The notes beneath the pieces are model-generated. The model was not told the origin of the DNA and made no database searches. It saw only the letters and a list, made by a program, of their open reading frames with translations. A stretch of DNA of 27,377 nt from a virus, in the IMG/VR virus record IMGVR_UViG_3300042305_002047, positions 1 through 27,377 of that record; one strand, 5' to 3'. This document shows, one piece after another, positions 6,760-13,217 of this stretch. A program made the translations under genes and the position numbers. Position 1 is the first letter of the stretch; the number at the start of each line of letters is the position of its first letter.

Positions 6760-7358
6760 GGCTGATCCCTCCGAAAGTCCATGCTGGTGCCGTCGCGCAT
6801 CGTCAGGCGCATCCATCGCGCGGCCTCGCCTTCGAGCTGCGGCCACACCTTGTCGCGCTTACGGCTCTTCTCGACGCGCGCGGACTCGGCAATGTAGGCC
6901 GCGTCGCCCGCCTGATACGTGACCACGTCGAACGGGAGGCGCTTGCCGTCGTCGCCCTCCCACCGCAGCGGATCGCGCCACTCGGTCGGGTAGATCAGCC
7001 ACCCCAGACCGAGCAGCGGCGACGACATGCGGCGGTGGTCCTCGCCGCGCGTGAGCAGGTCGACCTGAACCCGCGCGCCGTCTTCGCCGCGGACGTAGCG
7101 GTAGCGGCTCGATGTGCCGTCGGGTCGCTTGCCGCCGCCCATCGGCGAGACAGAGAGCAGCGGCACGCGGGCGCCGTCTGCGGCGCGGAGGTACGCCGGG
7201 CCGTTCCTGTGGACCCCGGTGCATTCGCCGTGCGTCGGGTGGCGCCACTGCTCCACGGTCTGACGCGGCCCCGCGTCGGGGTCCGTGGGGCGCGCGGGCA
7301 CGAGCGCAGCCGCGGGCGTCGGCGGCGCCGCGGGCTTGAGCAGGTCCATCTGCGTCAC
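6756..7358 (-). CDS. Hypothetical protein starting MTQMDLL
   Basis: This 200-residue protein starts with GTG at 7358, overlapping the upstream stop as GTGA. The N-terminus MTQMDLLKPAAPPTP places a QxxLL clamp-binding-like peptide before a Pro/Ala-rich linker (residues 8-40). The folded part contains short strands around polar loops (GPAYLRAADGARVPLLSVS, TSSRYRYVRGEDGARVQVD), followed by LGLGWLIYPTEWRDPLRWE and a C-terminal helix-strand region. No known motif is visible. A linker plus peptide suggests tethering to a partner such as the replisome, which is inference. Confidence 0.72.
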   Translation of the reverse strand: MTQMDLLKPAAPPTPAAALVPARPTDPDAGPRQTVEQWRHPTHGECTGVHRNGPAYLRAADGARVPLLSVSPMGGGKRPDGTSSRYRYVRGEDGARVQVDLLTRGEDHRRMSSPLLGLGWLIYPTEWRDPLRWEGDDGKRLPFDVVTYQAGDAAYIAESARVEKSRKRDKVWPQLEGEAARWMRLTMRDGTSMDFRRDQP

Positions 7359-7567
7359 GACCGCACCCCCGCCACGTTGACCGCCGCGACCGTGGCGCCG
7401 TGGCTGCACTCGCCGAGGGCGCGCTCGATCCGGTGCGCGTGCTCGCTGTCGGGCTCGCTGCGGTCGAGCACGTCGGCCAGGCGCGAGAGCCGCGCGGACA
7501 GGTCGCGCGCCGCGGCGGCGAGAGAGCCCGCGGTCGGCGGGCGGGTCGTGGTCGTCTCGGAGGTCAT
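7355..7567 (-). CDS. Small helical protein
   Basis: This protein has 70 residues from ATG 7567, or 73 from ATG 7576. The second start lies nine bases after GAGGAG and is preferred; the first directly abuts that site. A Thr-rich N-terminus (TSETTTTRPP) precedes an amphipathic helix (AAARDLSARLSRLADVLDR) and a polar tail. It is the first gene after a 147-bp gap that follows the HNH gene, so it is the only operon member here without translational coupling. No family is recognised. Confidence 0.62.
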   Translation of the reverse strand: MTSETTTTRPPTAGSLAAAARDLSARLSRLADVLDRSEPDSEHAHRIERALGECSHGATVAAVNVAGVRS

Positions 7568-7686
7568 CGTCGTCATCTCCTCGTGTGCGTGCCGTCGCTC
7601 GGTGCGTCCGGTGAGGCGCCGCGGTGGAGGCTCGGATCCGTGCGCGACCCGGGGGGAGTCACGCGATGCCGAGCCCCCGCCGCGAG

Positions 7687-7705
7687 GCCCCGCGGGGTGC
7701 GGGGC
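7687..7705 (-). terminator. Hairpin just after the HNH gene
   Basis: GCCCCGC (7687-7693) and GCGGGGC (7699-7705) form a perfect 7-bp stem with a 5-nt loop, 10 bases downstream of the HNH stop on the minus strand. No T-tract follows, so it may pause or attenuate rather than terminate. The remaining gap (7577-7686) shows no clear promoter or gene. Confidence 0.35.
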
Positions 7706-7714
7706 GTGCGGGGT

Positions 7715-8164
7715 CTACGTGACGTGTCGGTACACGGCGCCCTTCCGCACGTTGGTGATGGTGCAAGCCGCCACGCCCATCTCTGCCGCCAAGACCTTCG
7801 AGGGCTCAGCCGTGCTTCGAATCCGACGCACCTGATCCTCGGTCAGCGCGCGCCTGGGGTGCCCCGCGCGCGCCATGTCGTCCATGTTCTGCTTGTGCGT
7901 GCCGACGTAGAGGTGATCCGGCCGAACGCACTTGCGGTTGTTGCAGCGGTGACAGACGAACATGCCCGCGGGGACCTCTCCGACGAACAGCAACCAGTAG
8001 ACCCGGTGGGCCGGGTAGCTCATCCCGCGCGGCCCACCTGTCGCTTGCGGGTAGCCGTGACTGCCGAGCGATCCGCGGTGCTCCCAACAGCCATCACCGA
8101 ACGTGACGCGCTGCCAGAACAGCCGCTTGTGGTTTTCGCTGCGCGATGCGTCGCCCGTGCTCAT
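7715..8164 (-). CDS. HNH homing-type endonuclease
   Basis: This 149-residue HNH nuclease resembles free-standing phage homing endonucleases, which cut DNA lacking their insertion. Visible residues are His53 (AHRVYW), CHRCNN at 71-76, Cys79 and PDHL at 82-85: the zinc knuckle and the asparagine/histidine positions of the HNH fold. THKQNMDDM follows at 89-97. Residues 107-149 form a helix-turn-helix-like tail (LTEDQVRRIR, SKVLAAEMGVAACTITNVRKG) typical of DNA-recognition modules in these enzymes. The ATG at 8164 overlaps the upstream stop as ATGA. It sits between replication/recombination genes and the one large gap in the operon, as expected of a mobile insert. Confidence 0.88.
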   Translation of the reverse strand: MSTGDASRSENHKRLFWQRVTFGDGCWEHRGSLGSHGYPQATGGPRGMSYPAHRVYWLLFVGEVPAGMFVCHRCNNRKCVRPDHLYVGTHKQNMDDMARAGHPRRALTEDQVRRIRSTAEPSKVLAAEMGVAACTITNVRKGAVYRHVT

Positions 8165-8679
8165 CGCGCAGCCATGTCAAAAGGGATGGAATCCTCCCCC
8201 TCGCCCGCGTCGAACCCGCGCGGCGGCTGGCGCGGCGCGGGCGCGCGCTGCGGGGCGGGGCGGGTGGGCGCGGTGCCCTCGCCGTCGACCGCGGCGATGA
8301 GCTCCAGCATCTGCTCGCGCGTCGGCGCCTGGAACACCTTGGGCGCGAGCGGTGCGTTGATGTACTTCGCCTCCGGGTAGCCCCGGTCGTTCTGCACCAC
8401 CTCAAGCGACGCGAGGCCCGCGTCGATGCGCTCGGCGCCCGTCACCAGCGCGCGCAGGCTCGTCCGCAGCCCCATCGCGCGCAGCGCCTCCATGCTGCGG
8501 TCGGCGCCCGTGCGGCCGTTGGCGTCGGTGCGGTCGGTGTCGAAGTACAGCCGCCCGCGAACGGTGGCGCCCTCCACGTCGAAGTTGATCGTCAGGTAGG
8601 GCTTGCCGTCCTTCGTGGTGTCCCACGCCCACGCGGTCGCGCGGGCTGAGTAGGTGCCGGGCTCGATGGTCTTTCGCAT
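8161..8679 (-). CDS. DUF669-like single-stranded-DNA-binding-type protein
   Basis: This 172-residue protein lies next to RecT. The N-terminal half resembles phage DUF669 proteins: IEPGTYSARATAW, DGKPYLTINFDVEG and VRGRLYFDTDRTD form an OB-like run of strands. After a helix there is a Pro/Arg-rich linker (about 135-155) and an acidic tail, EGEDSIPFDMAAR, in which DSIPF mimics the SSB C-terminal tip, although five residues follow it. The ATG at 8679 is two bases after the RecT stop; a GTG at 8685 overlapping that stop is an alternative start. Role inferred: coating ssDNA for annealing and replication. Confidence 0.75.
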   Translation of the reverse strand: MRKTIEPGTYSARATAWAWDTTKDGKPYLTINFDVEGATVRGRLYFDTDRTDANGRTGADRSMEALRAMGLRTSLRALVTGAERIDAGLASLEVVQNDRGYPEAKYINAPLAPKVFQAPTREQMLELIAAVDGEGTAPTRPAPQRAPAPRQPPRGFDAGEGEDSIPFDMAAR

Positions 8680-8681
8680 GT

Positions 8682-10019
8682 TCACGCCGCCTTGCTGCTG
8701 TCGTTGCTGTTGCTGGCTGGGGTCGCTGTCGTGGCCCACATGGCCACGAGGTCGCGCGCCGCGGCGTCGAGCTCCGCGGGCGTGCGGGTGTCCGTCGTGT
8801 CGACGCGCTCGATGCGTCGCGCCGTGTGCGCGTAGACCTCGCGCACGAGCGGGTTCGTCAGGATCTCCGCGGCGTGCTTGCACGCGCTGCGGTACAGGTG
8901 CGTGCGGGCCGATACGGCCGCGAGCCGCGCGAGCGCTTCGACGGCCACCGCGTCGTTGCTCGCTGCCACGCGGGCGGGCACCGTCGCGAGGGGCTCGGCG
9001 TCGCCCTGGGGAGCGCGCTCGCCACCGCCCGGCCCGCCGTCGGGGCCGTCGTCATCGAGCATCGCCCGCACGTCAGCGAGCGCTACGCCGAGGCTCTTGA
9101 GCGTGCGGCCCGCCATCTGCCGCGCCGTGTGGGCGTACCACTTGCCGCCCATGTCGCCGCGCTCGCGCCAGGCCGCGAGGGCGTCGTCGGCCGTGGGCGC
9201 CGACGCGAGGCGGTCGTAGAGCACGCAGAATCCGAGCGTGACCTGCGCGGCGTTGGACAGCAGCACCTGCACCTCGCTGCCCACGAGCACCGCGAGCCGC
9301 GCCGAGATCCACAGCATGACGTGCGTCTTTGCCTCGTCGATCGCGCCCTCCCGCGTCAGGCTCGCGCTGTGCGCCGCCCACGCGTCGAGCAGGAGCTTCA
9401 AGCCGTCGTCCTGCGTGGCGCTGGTGAACGCATCGAGCGCGCTCGGCCCCGCCTCAAGCGCGGGGACCTCGGGCGCGTCGTGCGTCACCGTCGCGCGCTC
9501 AGCGCGGCGCGGCTCCTCGGGGATTTCCCCTTCGACGTACACCCCGAGAAGGAAGTCGGGGTAGACCATGCGCCCGAGCTCCGCGGAGCACCGCGCGCGG
9601 AGCATCGCGTGGGGGTACGCGCGCCAGTTGTCCTTGTTGGCGAGCCCCGCACGCTTCGCCATCTCCATCGTCCACGTGTGGCGCACGGGCGCGTCGTCGC
9701 CCTTGCGGCGCGTCTCGATGGTGCACTTCTCCGCGGTGGACTCGATCACCACCCACGAGGCGCACTCGCCGCTCTTGCGGACGATCCCGACGATCATGTC
9801 GGAGCTCGTCACGGCCTTGCCCTTCACCACGTGCGTGCCGCGCAGCGCCGCGGTGGGGTCCAGGCCGAGCGACCGACCCGTGAGGATGATCACCATCGCC
9901 GCGGCTTCGTTGGCGACGCCGAACATCCCGGACTTCACCGCGAACGTTGCGACGCGCATCAGCGCGCCCAGCTCGCCCTCGGCGGGCGCGCCCGCCATCT
10001 GCACAAGCTCACTGCTCAT
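8682..10019 (-). CDS. recT: RecT-family ssDNA annealing protein, extended C-terminus
   Basis: This 445-residue protein has an N-terminal 175 residues with the RecT layout: FAVKSGMFGVANEAAAMVII, LGLDPTAALRGTHVVKGK, the signature NWRAYPHAMLRARC at 131-144 and YPDFLLGVYVEGEIPEE at 153-169. RecT proteins anneal complementary strands during phage recombination. About 270 further residues (180-445) exceed the usual 270-residue family length and carry helical segments, a Gly/Asp-rich linker near 330-345 and a Ser/Asn tail; no second domain is recognised. The ATG at 10019 follows GGAGGAG at seven bases and lies inside the end of the upstream gene. No RecE or exonuclease partner is adjacent; the VRR-NUC protein lies in the other operon. 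Confidence 0.85.
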   Translation of the reverse strand: MSSELVQMAGAPAEGELGALMRVATFAVKSGMFGVANEAAAMVIILTGRSLGLDPTAALRGTHVVKGKAVTSSDMIVGIVRKSGECASWVVIESTAEKCTIETRRKGDDAPVRHTWTMEMAKRAGLANKDNWRAYPHAMLRARCSAELGRMVYPDFLLGVYVEGEIPEEPRRAERATVTHDAPEVPALEAGPSALDAFTSATQDDGLKLLLDAWAAHSASLTREGAIDEAKTHVMLWISARLAVLVGSEVQVLLSNAAQVTLGFCVLYDRLASAPTADDALAAWRERGDMGGKWYAHTARQMAGRTLKSLGVALADVRAMLDDDGPDGGPGGGERAPQGDAEPLATVPARVAASNDAVAVEALARLAAVSARTHLYRSACKHAAEILTNPLVREVYAHTARRIERVDTTDTRTPAELDAAARDLVAMWATTATPASNSNDSSKAA

Positions 10020-10383
10020 TGCTCATCTCCTCCGTCTCCACCCACAGCCGCACCGCGCGCCCCTGGGGGTCTTGCGCGGCAGCCTCGATCCAGTCCCGCA
10101 TGGCGCCGCACGCGCGCGGGTCGCACCGCTTCGTGCTGTACGCGACGCCGTCGAGCGCCGGGTGCGCGTCCACGTCCTCGATGGGGCGGCGGCGCGGCGC
10201 GGGGGGCTGCACGTGCGGGGTGATCTCCTCGTGCACCGCGACCGCAGCGTCGAGCGTCGAGCCCGACGCCGTGCCGATCGCCACGCCCGCGCGGTGCAGC
10301 GTCAGCGTCACGCGGCCGGCGGCGTGGCTCTCGGTCCACTCGCACCGCAGGCGAGCGCACAGGGCGGCGAGACGCGCGCTCAC
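10009..10383 (-). CDS. Hypothetical early protein
   Basis: This 124-residue protein starts with GTG at 10383, preceded by GAGGTGG and overlapping the upstream stop (GTGA). The N-terminal 60 residues alternate helix and strand (LAALCARLRCEW, RVTLTLHRAGVAIG, STLDAAVAVHEEI), suggesting a small double-stranded-RNA-binding-like or ferredoxin-like alpha/beta fold. The C-terminal half has a Pro/Arg linker and a helix with CDPRACGAMRDWIE. No family is recognised. Its last 11 bases overlap the recT start and carry the recT ribosome site. Confidence 0.7.
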   Translation of the reverse strand: MSARLAALCARLRCEWTESHAAGRVTLTLHRAGVAIGTASGSTLDAAVAVHEEITPHVQPPAPRRRPIEDVDAHPALDGVAYSTKRCDPRACGAMRDWIEAAAQDPQGRAVRLWVETEEMSNEQ

Positions 10384-10559
10384 TGGCCCACCTCGCGGTC
10401 GAGCGTGCGACCGTCCAGGTCGCGTCGCAGGGCCACGTGGCAGGGCGCGCACACCGCGTCACCCGCGAGCAGCCACGCGATGCGCGCGAGCGCCGTGGTG
10501 AGGTGGCGGTGCTCGGGCGCGGCCCGGCCGCAGCGAGCGCAGTAGACGGGGGCGGTCAC
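10380..10559 (-). CDS. Tiny zinc-ribbon-like protein
   Basis: This 59-residue protein starts with GTG at 10559 and ends with TGA at 10382-10380; both ends overlap neighbours as GTGA. CxxC at residues 7-10 and CxxCH at 37-41 are spaced like a zinc ribbon or treble clef, with a helix (TTALARIAWLLAGD) between them. It begins VTAPVYCARCGR. It belongs to a run of four small genes of similar size just downstream of the leftward promoter, three of them Cys-rich. Likely role: metal-stabilised binding of DNA or protein; not proven. Confidence 0.7.
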   Translation of the reverse strand: MTAPVYCARCGRAAPEHRHLTTALARIAWLLAGDAVCAPCHVALRRDLDGRTLDREVGQ

Positions 10560-10732
10560 GACTGCACCGCCGCGTCGTCGCCGTCACGGTCGCCGCACCA
10601 CGCGAGCTGCCACGGCTGCGGGTCCAGGGGCTCCGCGTCGAGCGCGAGCATCCACGCGTCCCGGTGCTCGTCGCACACGGTCTGGTACGCGGGGTCAGCC
10701 GCGAGCATGGCGTCGATCTCCGCGCCGGTCAC
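10556..10732 (-). CDS. Tiny acidic hypothetical protein
   Basis: This 58-residue protein starts with GTG at 10732 and overlaps both neighbours as GTGA. It is acidic and Trp rich (AEIDAMLAADPAYQTVCDEH, AWMLALDAEPLDPQPWQLAWCGD), with two isolated Cys and one His that could coordinate metal only weakly. The acidic, helical character would fit a DNA-mimic or inhibitor type of early protein, which is speculation. No family is recognised. Confidence 0.62.
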   Translation of the reverse strand: MTGAEIDAMLAADPAYQTVCDEHRDAWMLALDAEPLDPQPWQLAWCGDRDGDDAAVQS

Positions 10733-10956
10733 AGCGACACCGCCACGGGGTAGCGGTCCGCGAGGTCGCAGGCGACGGTGCCGATGTGCACCACGCGGGG
10801 CGCAGGGCGCGGGGCGACGCGGCGCAGGCAGTCGAGGCACACCACCGCGGTGGCGGCGTCGAGCAGGAGCGCGTCGGCCTGCTCCTGGGTGAGCGCGTGC
10901 TCCTCGTCGGTGCAGACGCACAGGCAAACCCGGCAGCGACTCTCGGCGCGGGTCAC
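10729..10956 (-). CDS. Tiny Cys-rich zinc-finger-like protein
   Basis: This 75-residue protein starts with GTG at 10956 and overlaps both neighbours as GTGA. The Cys pattern is C8xxC11xC13xC15 followed by C40xxC43, with the helix EEHALTQEQADALLLDAA between them: a plausible zinc-binding knuckle. The C-terminal part (PRVVHIGTVACDLADRYPV) adds another Cys. Part of the small-protein cluster at the head of the leftward operon. No specific family is recognised. Confidence 0.65.
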   Translation of the reverse strand: MTRAESRCRVCLCVCTDEEHALTQEQADALLLDAATAVVCLDCLRRVAPRPAPRVVHIGTVACDLADRYPVAVSL

Positions 10957-11183
10957 AGCGACACCGCCGCGCCGCCGAGGTCCTCGCGGACCATCGCCGC
11001 GTGCTCGTCGCACACCACGTCGCCGACGCGCTCGCCGAGGTGCGCAGCCGCGGCGCTACCGAGGTAGTGCACGGGCGACGCGACCGGCTCGCCGCAGTAG
11101 CAGCAGCAGGTGGGGGGCTCGGCGGGAGCGCTGGTCAGCCAGCGGTCGAAGAGCGGGAGGGGGCGGGCGACGGGGAAGAGCAC
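10953..11183 (-). CDS. First gene of the leftward operon: tiny Cys-rich protein
   Basis: This 76-residue protein starts with GTG at 11183, with AGGA seven bases upstream, about 38 bases after the predicted PL start site. Cysteines at 26, 27, 28 and 30 plus C58 and H61 (VVCDEH) suggest a zinc knuckle. The N-terminus MLFPVARPLPLFDRWL contains LPLF, faintly like the clamp-binding peptide seen in other genes of this operon. It overlaps the next gene as GTGA. As the first gene transcribed from PL it is likely made earliest. No family is recognised. Confidence 0.68.
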   Translation of the reverse strand: MLFPVARPLPLFDRWLTSAPAEPPTCCCYCGEPVASPVHYLGSAAAAHLGERVGDVVCDEHAAMVREDLGGAAVSL

Positions 11184-11223
11184 GGCGGGTCCTGGCGCCC
11201 CGGGGGTGATGTCCGGGGGGCAG

Positions 11224-11266
11224 CACAGTTGTACGGCCTGCCCCTGCGGCCGTCAATACACTTGTG
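11224..11266 (-). promoter_or_regulatory. PL: leftward early promoter with two operators
   Basis: On the minus strand, TTGACG (11256-11251), a 17-bp spacer and TACAAC (11233-11228) form a sigma-70-type promoter, with a start near 11221. One operator-like dyad abuts the -35 (TACACTTGTG, plus 11257-11266) and another covers the -10 (CACAGTTGTA, plus 11224-11233); centres are 33 bp apart. PR has the same geometry. Confidence 0.78.
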
Positions 11267-11275
11267 CTGTTTTTT

Positions 11276-11770
11276 CTACGCCACCCGCAAAGCTGTGTGG
11301 TCCTCCAGGGTTACGAGCCGCATCCACGCGAACCAGCACGGCACCCCGCACGCCGCGGCGAGGTCCAGCGGGGAGCCGCCGCGATGCGCAGCGGCCACCT
11401 CGATCGGGCACCCGAGGGACAGCGCGAGCGCCCACACGTCGGGGTGCTCGTGCCGCAGTTTCAGGCGCCGCAGGTAGCCGTGCGAGGTCTCGTGGTAGAC
11501 GATCACCTCGCCGCGGGCGGCGTCGCGCTGCGGCCGGGCGAACACGATCCCGGCCGCGTGGATCCCCGGCGCCTCGGGCGGGAGCTGCGCGCGGACCACC
11601 GCGAAGCCGAGCGCGTTGGCGATCCCCTCGGCGCCAGGCGCGGGGGCCTCCATCGCCGCGCGGCACGCTCGAGCAACCGCGGCGATGCCCTCGATGTCAG
11701 CGCTGCTAAGCGTGCGCCGACCGCTCTGCAGTTCGGCCCACGCCTGCCGCGCGATTTCGTCCCCGAGCAT
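11276..11770 (-). CDS. ImmA/IrrE-like metallopeptidase
   Basis: This 164-residue protein carries the zinc protease motif HETSH at residues 93-97 (HExxH), followed by HEHPDVWALALSLGCP at 107-122, as in the ImmA/IrrE family. Such proteases cleave phage or ICE repressors to trigger induction. The first 50 residues are helical and precede a strand (ALGFAVVRA). It lies directly downstream of the XRE repressor in the same direction, the usual family pairing, with a 78-bp gap (11771-11848) that shows no gene. The ATG at 11770 has no good Shine-Dalgarno. The stop lies 10 bases from the PL operator. The repressor as its target is inference. Confidence 0.82.
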   Translation of the reverse strand: MLGDEIARQAWAELQSGRRTLSSADIEGIAAVARACRAAMEAPAPGAEGIANALGFAVVRAQLPPEAPGIHAAGIVFARPQRDAARGEVIVYHETSHGYLRRLKLRHEHPDVWALALSLGCPIEVAAAHRGGSPLDLAAACGVPCWFAWMRLVTLEDHTALRVA

Positions 11771-11848
11771 CGGCAGAGGATGACGCGCGACAGTTCACAC
11801 GGTCAACCCGCGCCGATACGCCAGAAAGGCCGAGAGCTCCAGCGTTCG

Positions 11849-12349
11849 TCAACCGCGGCGTGACAGGGTATGTCCAGGCGGCGCAGGGATGTACTTCACG
11901 AGCACATCGGCGATGTCGGCGAGCATCGCGGGGGTCAGCGGGGCGATCACCAGCGGGTCGCCGTCGCCGAGCGCGTCCCACACGTAACCGGGCATCCCGG
12001 GGCGCAGCGCCTTCGCCGCGGTCAGGTGGCGGTCGAAGCCCTCGCGGTTGCGCATCCGCGGGTCGGAATCCTCAGGGACCACGCGGACATCGACGGGCGC
12101 GGCCTCGGTGCGTGCGCCCTCGCCGTCCTCAAGCCACCGCAGCGAAACGCCCGCGCCCGCGGCGATTTTCGACAGCGTGGCCCGTCCGACTCGCTTCGTG
12201 CCGCGCCGCAGAATCAGCGTGATGTGCGAGTCCGACAGCCCCGACCGCTTCGAGAGCTCGTACGGGGTCCACCCGTGCTCGTCGAGGAGGCTCTGGATGC
12301 GCAGCGCGACGGGGTCCACAAGGCTCAGGTTACCGGGCTCAATACACAT
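11849..12349 (-). CDS. XRE-family phage repressor (CI-like)
   Basis: This 166-residue protein starts with ATG at 12349 after a strong GGAGGG ribosome site. Residues 12-75 form an XRE helix-turn-helix domain: ALRIQSLLDEHGWTPYELSK, SGLSDSHITLILRRGTK, VGRATLSKIAAGAGVSLRWLE. The C-terminal 85 residues (EDSDPRMRNREGFDRHL, VLVKYIPAPPGH) show no Ser/Lys LexA-type autocleavage site, consistent with control by the ImmA-like protease instead. It is divergent from the Cro-like gene and sits among five operator-like dyads, one of which covers its own start codon. It should silence PL and PR and control its own promoter. Confidence 0.87.
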   Translation of the reverse strand: MCIEPGNLSLVDPVALRIQSLLDEHGWTPYELSKRSGLSDSHITLILRRGTKRVGRATLSKIAAGAGVSLRWLEDGEGARTEAAPVDVRVVPEDSDPRMRNREGFDRHLTAAKALRPGMPGYVWDALGDGDPLVIAPLTPAMLADIADVLVKYIPAPPGHTLSRRG

Positions 12350-12381
12350 GTACACCCTCCGCGCATGACAACGACCGCACG

Positions 12382-12410
12382 GTTGTATTGACCTCCGCGC
12401 GCACATCTCG
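12382..12410 (-). promoter_or_regulatory. PRM: candidate repressor promoter
   Basis: TACAAC (12387-12382, minus strand) matches the -10 box of PL and PR, but 17 bp upstream there is only CGAGAT, no -35. An operator dyad (12411-12420) abuts the missing -35, which would suit activation by bound repressor, as at lambda PRM. Inferred. Confidence 0.45.
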
Positions 12411-12416
12411 TACAAC
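12388..12416 (+). promoter_or_regulatory. PR: rightward early promoter, near-leaderless
   Basis: TTGACC (12388-12393), a 17-bp spacer and TACAAC (12411-12416) point to a start near 12423, only about two bases before the ATG at 12425. There is no Shine-Dalgarno before that ATG, so the first mRNA is probably leaderless. Confidence 0.75.
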
Positions 12417-12424
12417 TGTACGCG

Positions 12425-12673
12425 ATGGACCTCACTGCCCGACTCAAGGACATGCGGGAGCGCGCGGGGCTGACCGCTGCGCAGCTCGCCACCGCCGCCG
12501 ACGTCACCGTCGGTTACATCCACCAGCTCGAACGCGGTGACCGCGGGGAGCGCCTCGCCGCGGGTGTCGCGGTCAAGATCGCCCGCGCGCTCGGGGTGTC
12601 GGTCGAGGAGCTCGTTGCTCCCGACCCCGTCGAGAACATCACCCCCTCCCCTGCCGTGGGAGACGCCGCGTGA
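12425..12673 (+). CDS. Cro-like XRE helix-turn-helix regulator
   Basis: This 82-residue XRE protein is the first gene of the rightward operon. Residues 1-66 form the helix-turn-helix fold: LTARLKDMRERAGLTAAQLA, TAADVTVGYIHQLERG, AAGVAVKIARALGVSVEELV. A short unstructured tail follows. It is transcribed divergently from the CI-like repressor and, by analogy with Cro, probably binds the same operators and turns down repressor and early promoters. Translation seems leaderless. Its stop overlaps the next start (TGATG). Confidence 0.85.
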   Translation: MDLTARLKDMRERAGLTAAQLATAADVTVGYIHQLERGDRGERLAAGVAVKIARALGVSVEELVAPDPVENITPSPAVGDAA

Positions 12674-12990
12674 TGCTCCCCTCGCACAACACGGGCCATG
12701 CAGCGCACACCGCGCACGCGCGTAGCACAGCGCCGGGTGAGCGTGGCGCCGCGCCTCACCGTGACACCGGGGCCGTGGCGGCGTTCGTCGCCTTCGCCGG
12801 CGCCCTGCTCGCCGTCGTCGGCACCGTGCTGGTGCTCGCCGGGCTGCACCACGCGGGCGGCGCGCTGCTCTTCGTGGCGACCGTCGCGGCGGTGGGGGTC
12901 ATCTCGCTCTCTACGCTGCGTCAGCGGGCCGACGGTTACACCGCCGCGTCGAATGCGCCGAATACCTCCCGCCAGGCAGGTGGCGCGTGA
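12673..12990 (+). CDS. Small two-helix membrane protein
   Basis: This 105-residue protein starts with ATG at 12673, overlapping the Cro-like stop as TGATG (a GTG at 12670 is the alternative). A His/Ala-rich N-terminus precedes two probable membrane helices at about 34-58 (AVAAFVAFAGALLAVVG onward) and 61-80 (AGGALLFVATVAAVGVISL), with a polar, basic C-terminus. It would sit in the inner membrane. Its place right after cro would suit a superinfection-exclusion or host-takeover role, but nothing specific is visible. Confidence 0.7.
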   Translation: MLPSHNTGHAAHTAHARSTAPGERGAAPHRDTGAVAAFVAFAGALLAVVGTVLVLAGLHHAGGALLFVATVAAVGVISLSTLRQRADGYTAASNAPNTSRQAGGA

Positions 12991-13217
12991 GCCGGTGCAC
13001 CCCCCACCGCGACACCGAGCGCGTGCTCCGCGCGCTGCAGCCCGGTGACCCCGTGGGCATCACGCGCGACGGGCAGACCCGGTGGGGCGAGGTCGTGGGC
13101 CTGGAGCTCGACGGGCTCGAGGTGCGCTACCCCGCGGGCGACACCGAGACGGTCGTGCCCTGGAGCGCGTCGCGGCCCGACCGGATCACGCCCGCGGAGA
13201 TCGAGGTGGCGGCGTGA
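12987..13217 (+). CDS. Small beta-rich hypothetical protein
   Basis: This 76-residue protein starts with GTG at 12987, overlapping the previous stop as GTGA. Residues 19-60 read as an SH3-like or KOW-like beta barrel: GDPVGITRDGQTRWGEVVG, LDGLEVRYPAGDTETVVPW. Such small barrels often bind nucleic acid or protein partners. It ends with a helix (PAEIEVAA). No family is recognised. It is coupled to both neighbours by GTGA overlaps. Confidence 0.7.
   Translation: MSRCTPHRDTERVLRALQPGDPVGITRDGQTRWGEVVGLELDGLEVRYPAGDTETVVPWSASRPDRITPAEIEVAA

Larger units (their letters stand above)
12343..12420. promoter_or_regulatory. Operator trio between repressor and Cro-like gene
   Basis: Three dyads of type TACAnnYGTR occur: TACACATGTA (12343-12352, over the repressor start codon), CACGGTTGTA (12378-12387, inverted) and TACAACTGTA (12411-12420). 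Centre spacings are 35 and 33 bp. Two further copies flank the PL promoter at 11224 and 11257. Confidence 0.75.

Noticed and set aside
11265-11280. Run of six T bases as an intrinsic terminator
   Set aside because: No GC stem precedes it on the plus strand and no plus-strand gene ends there; it lies beside the PL operator.
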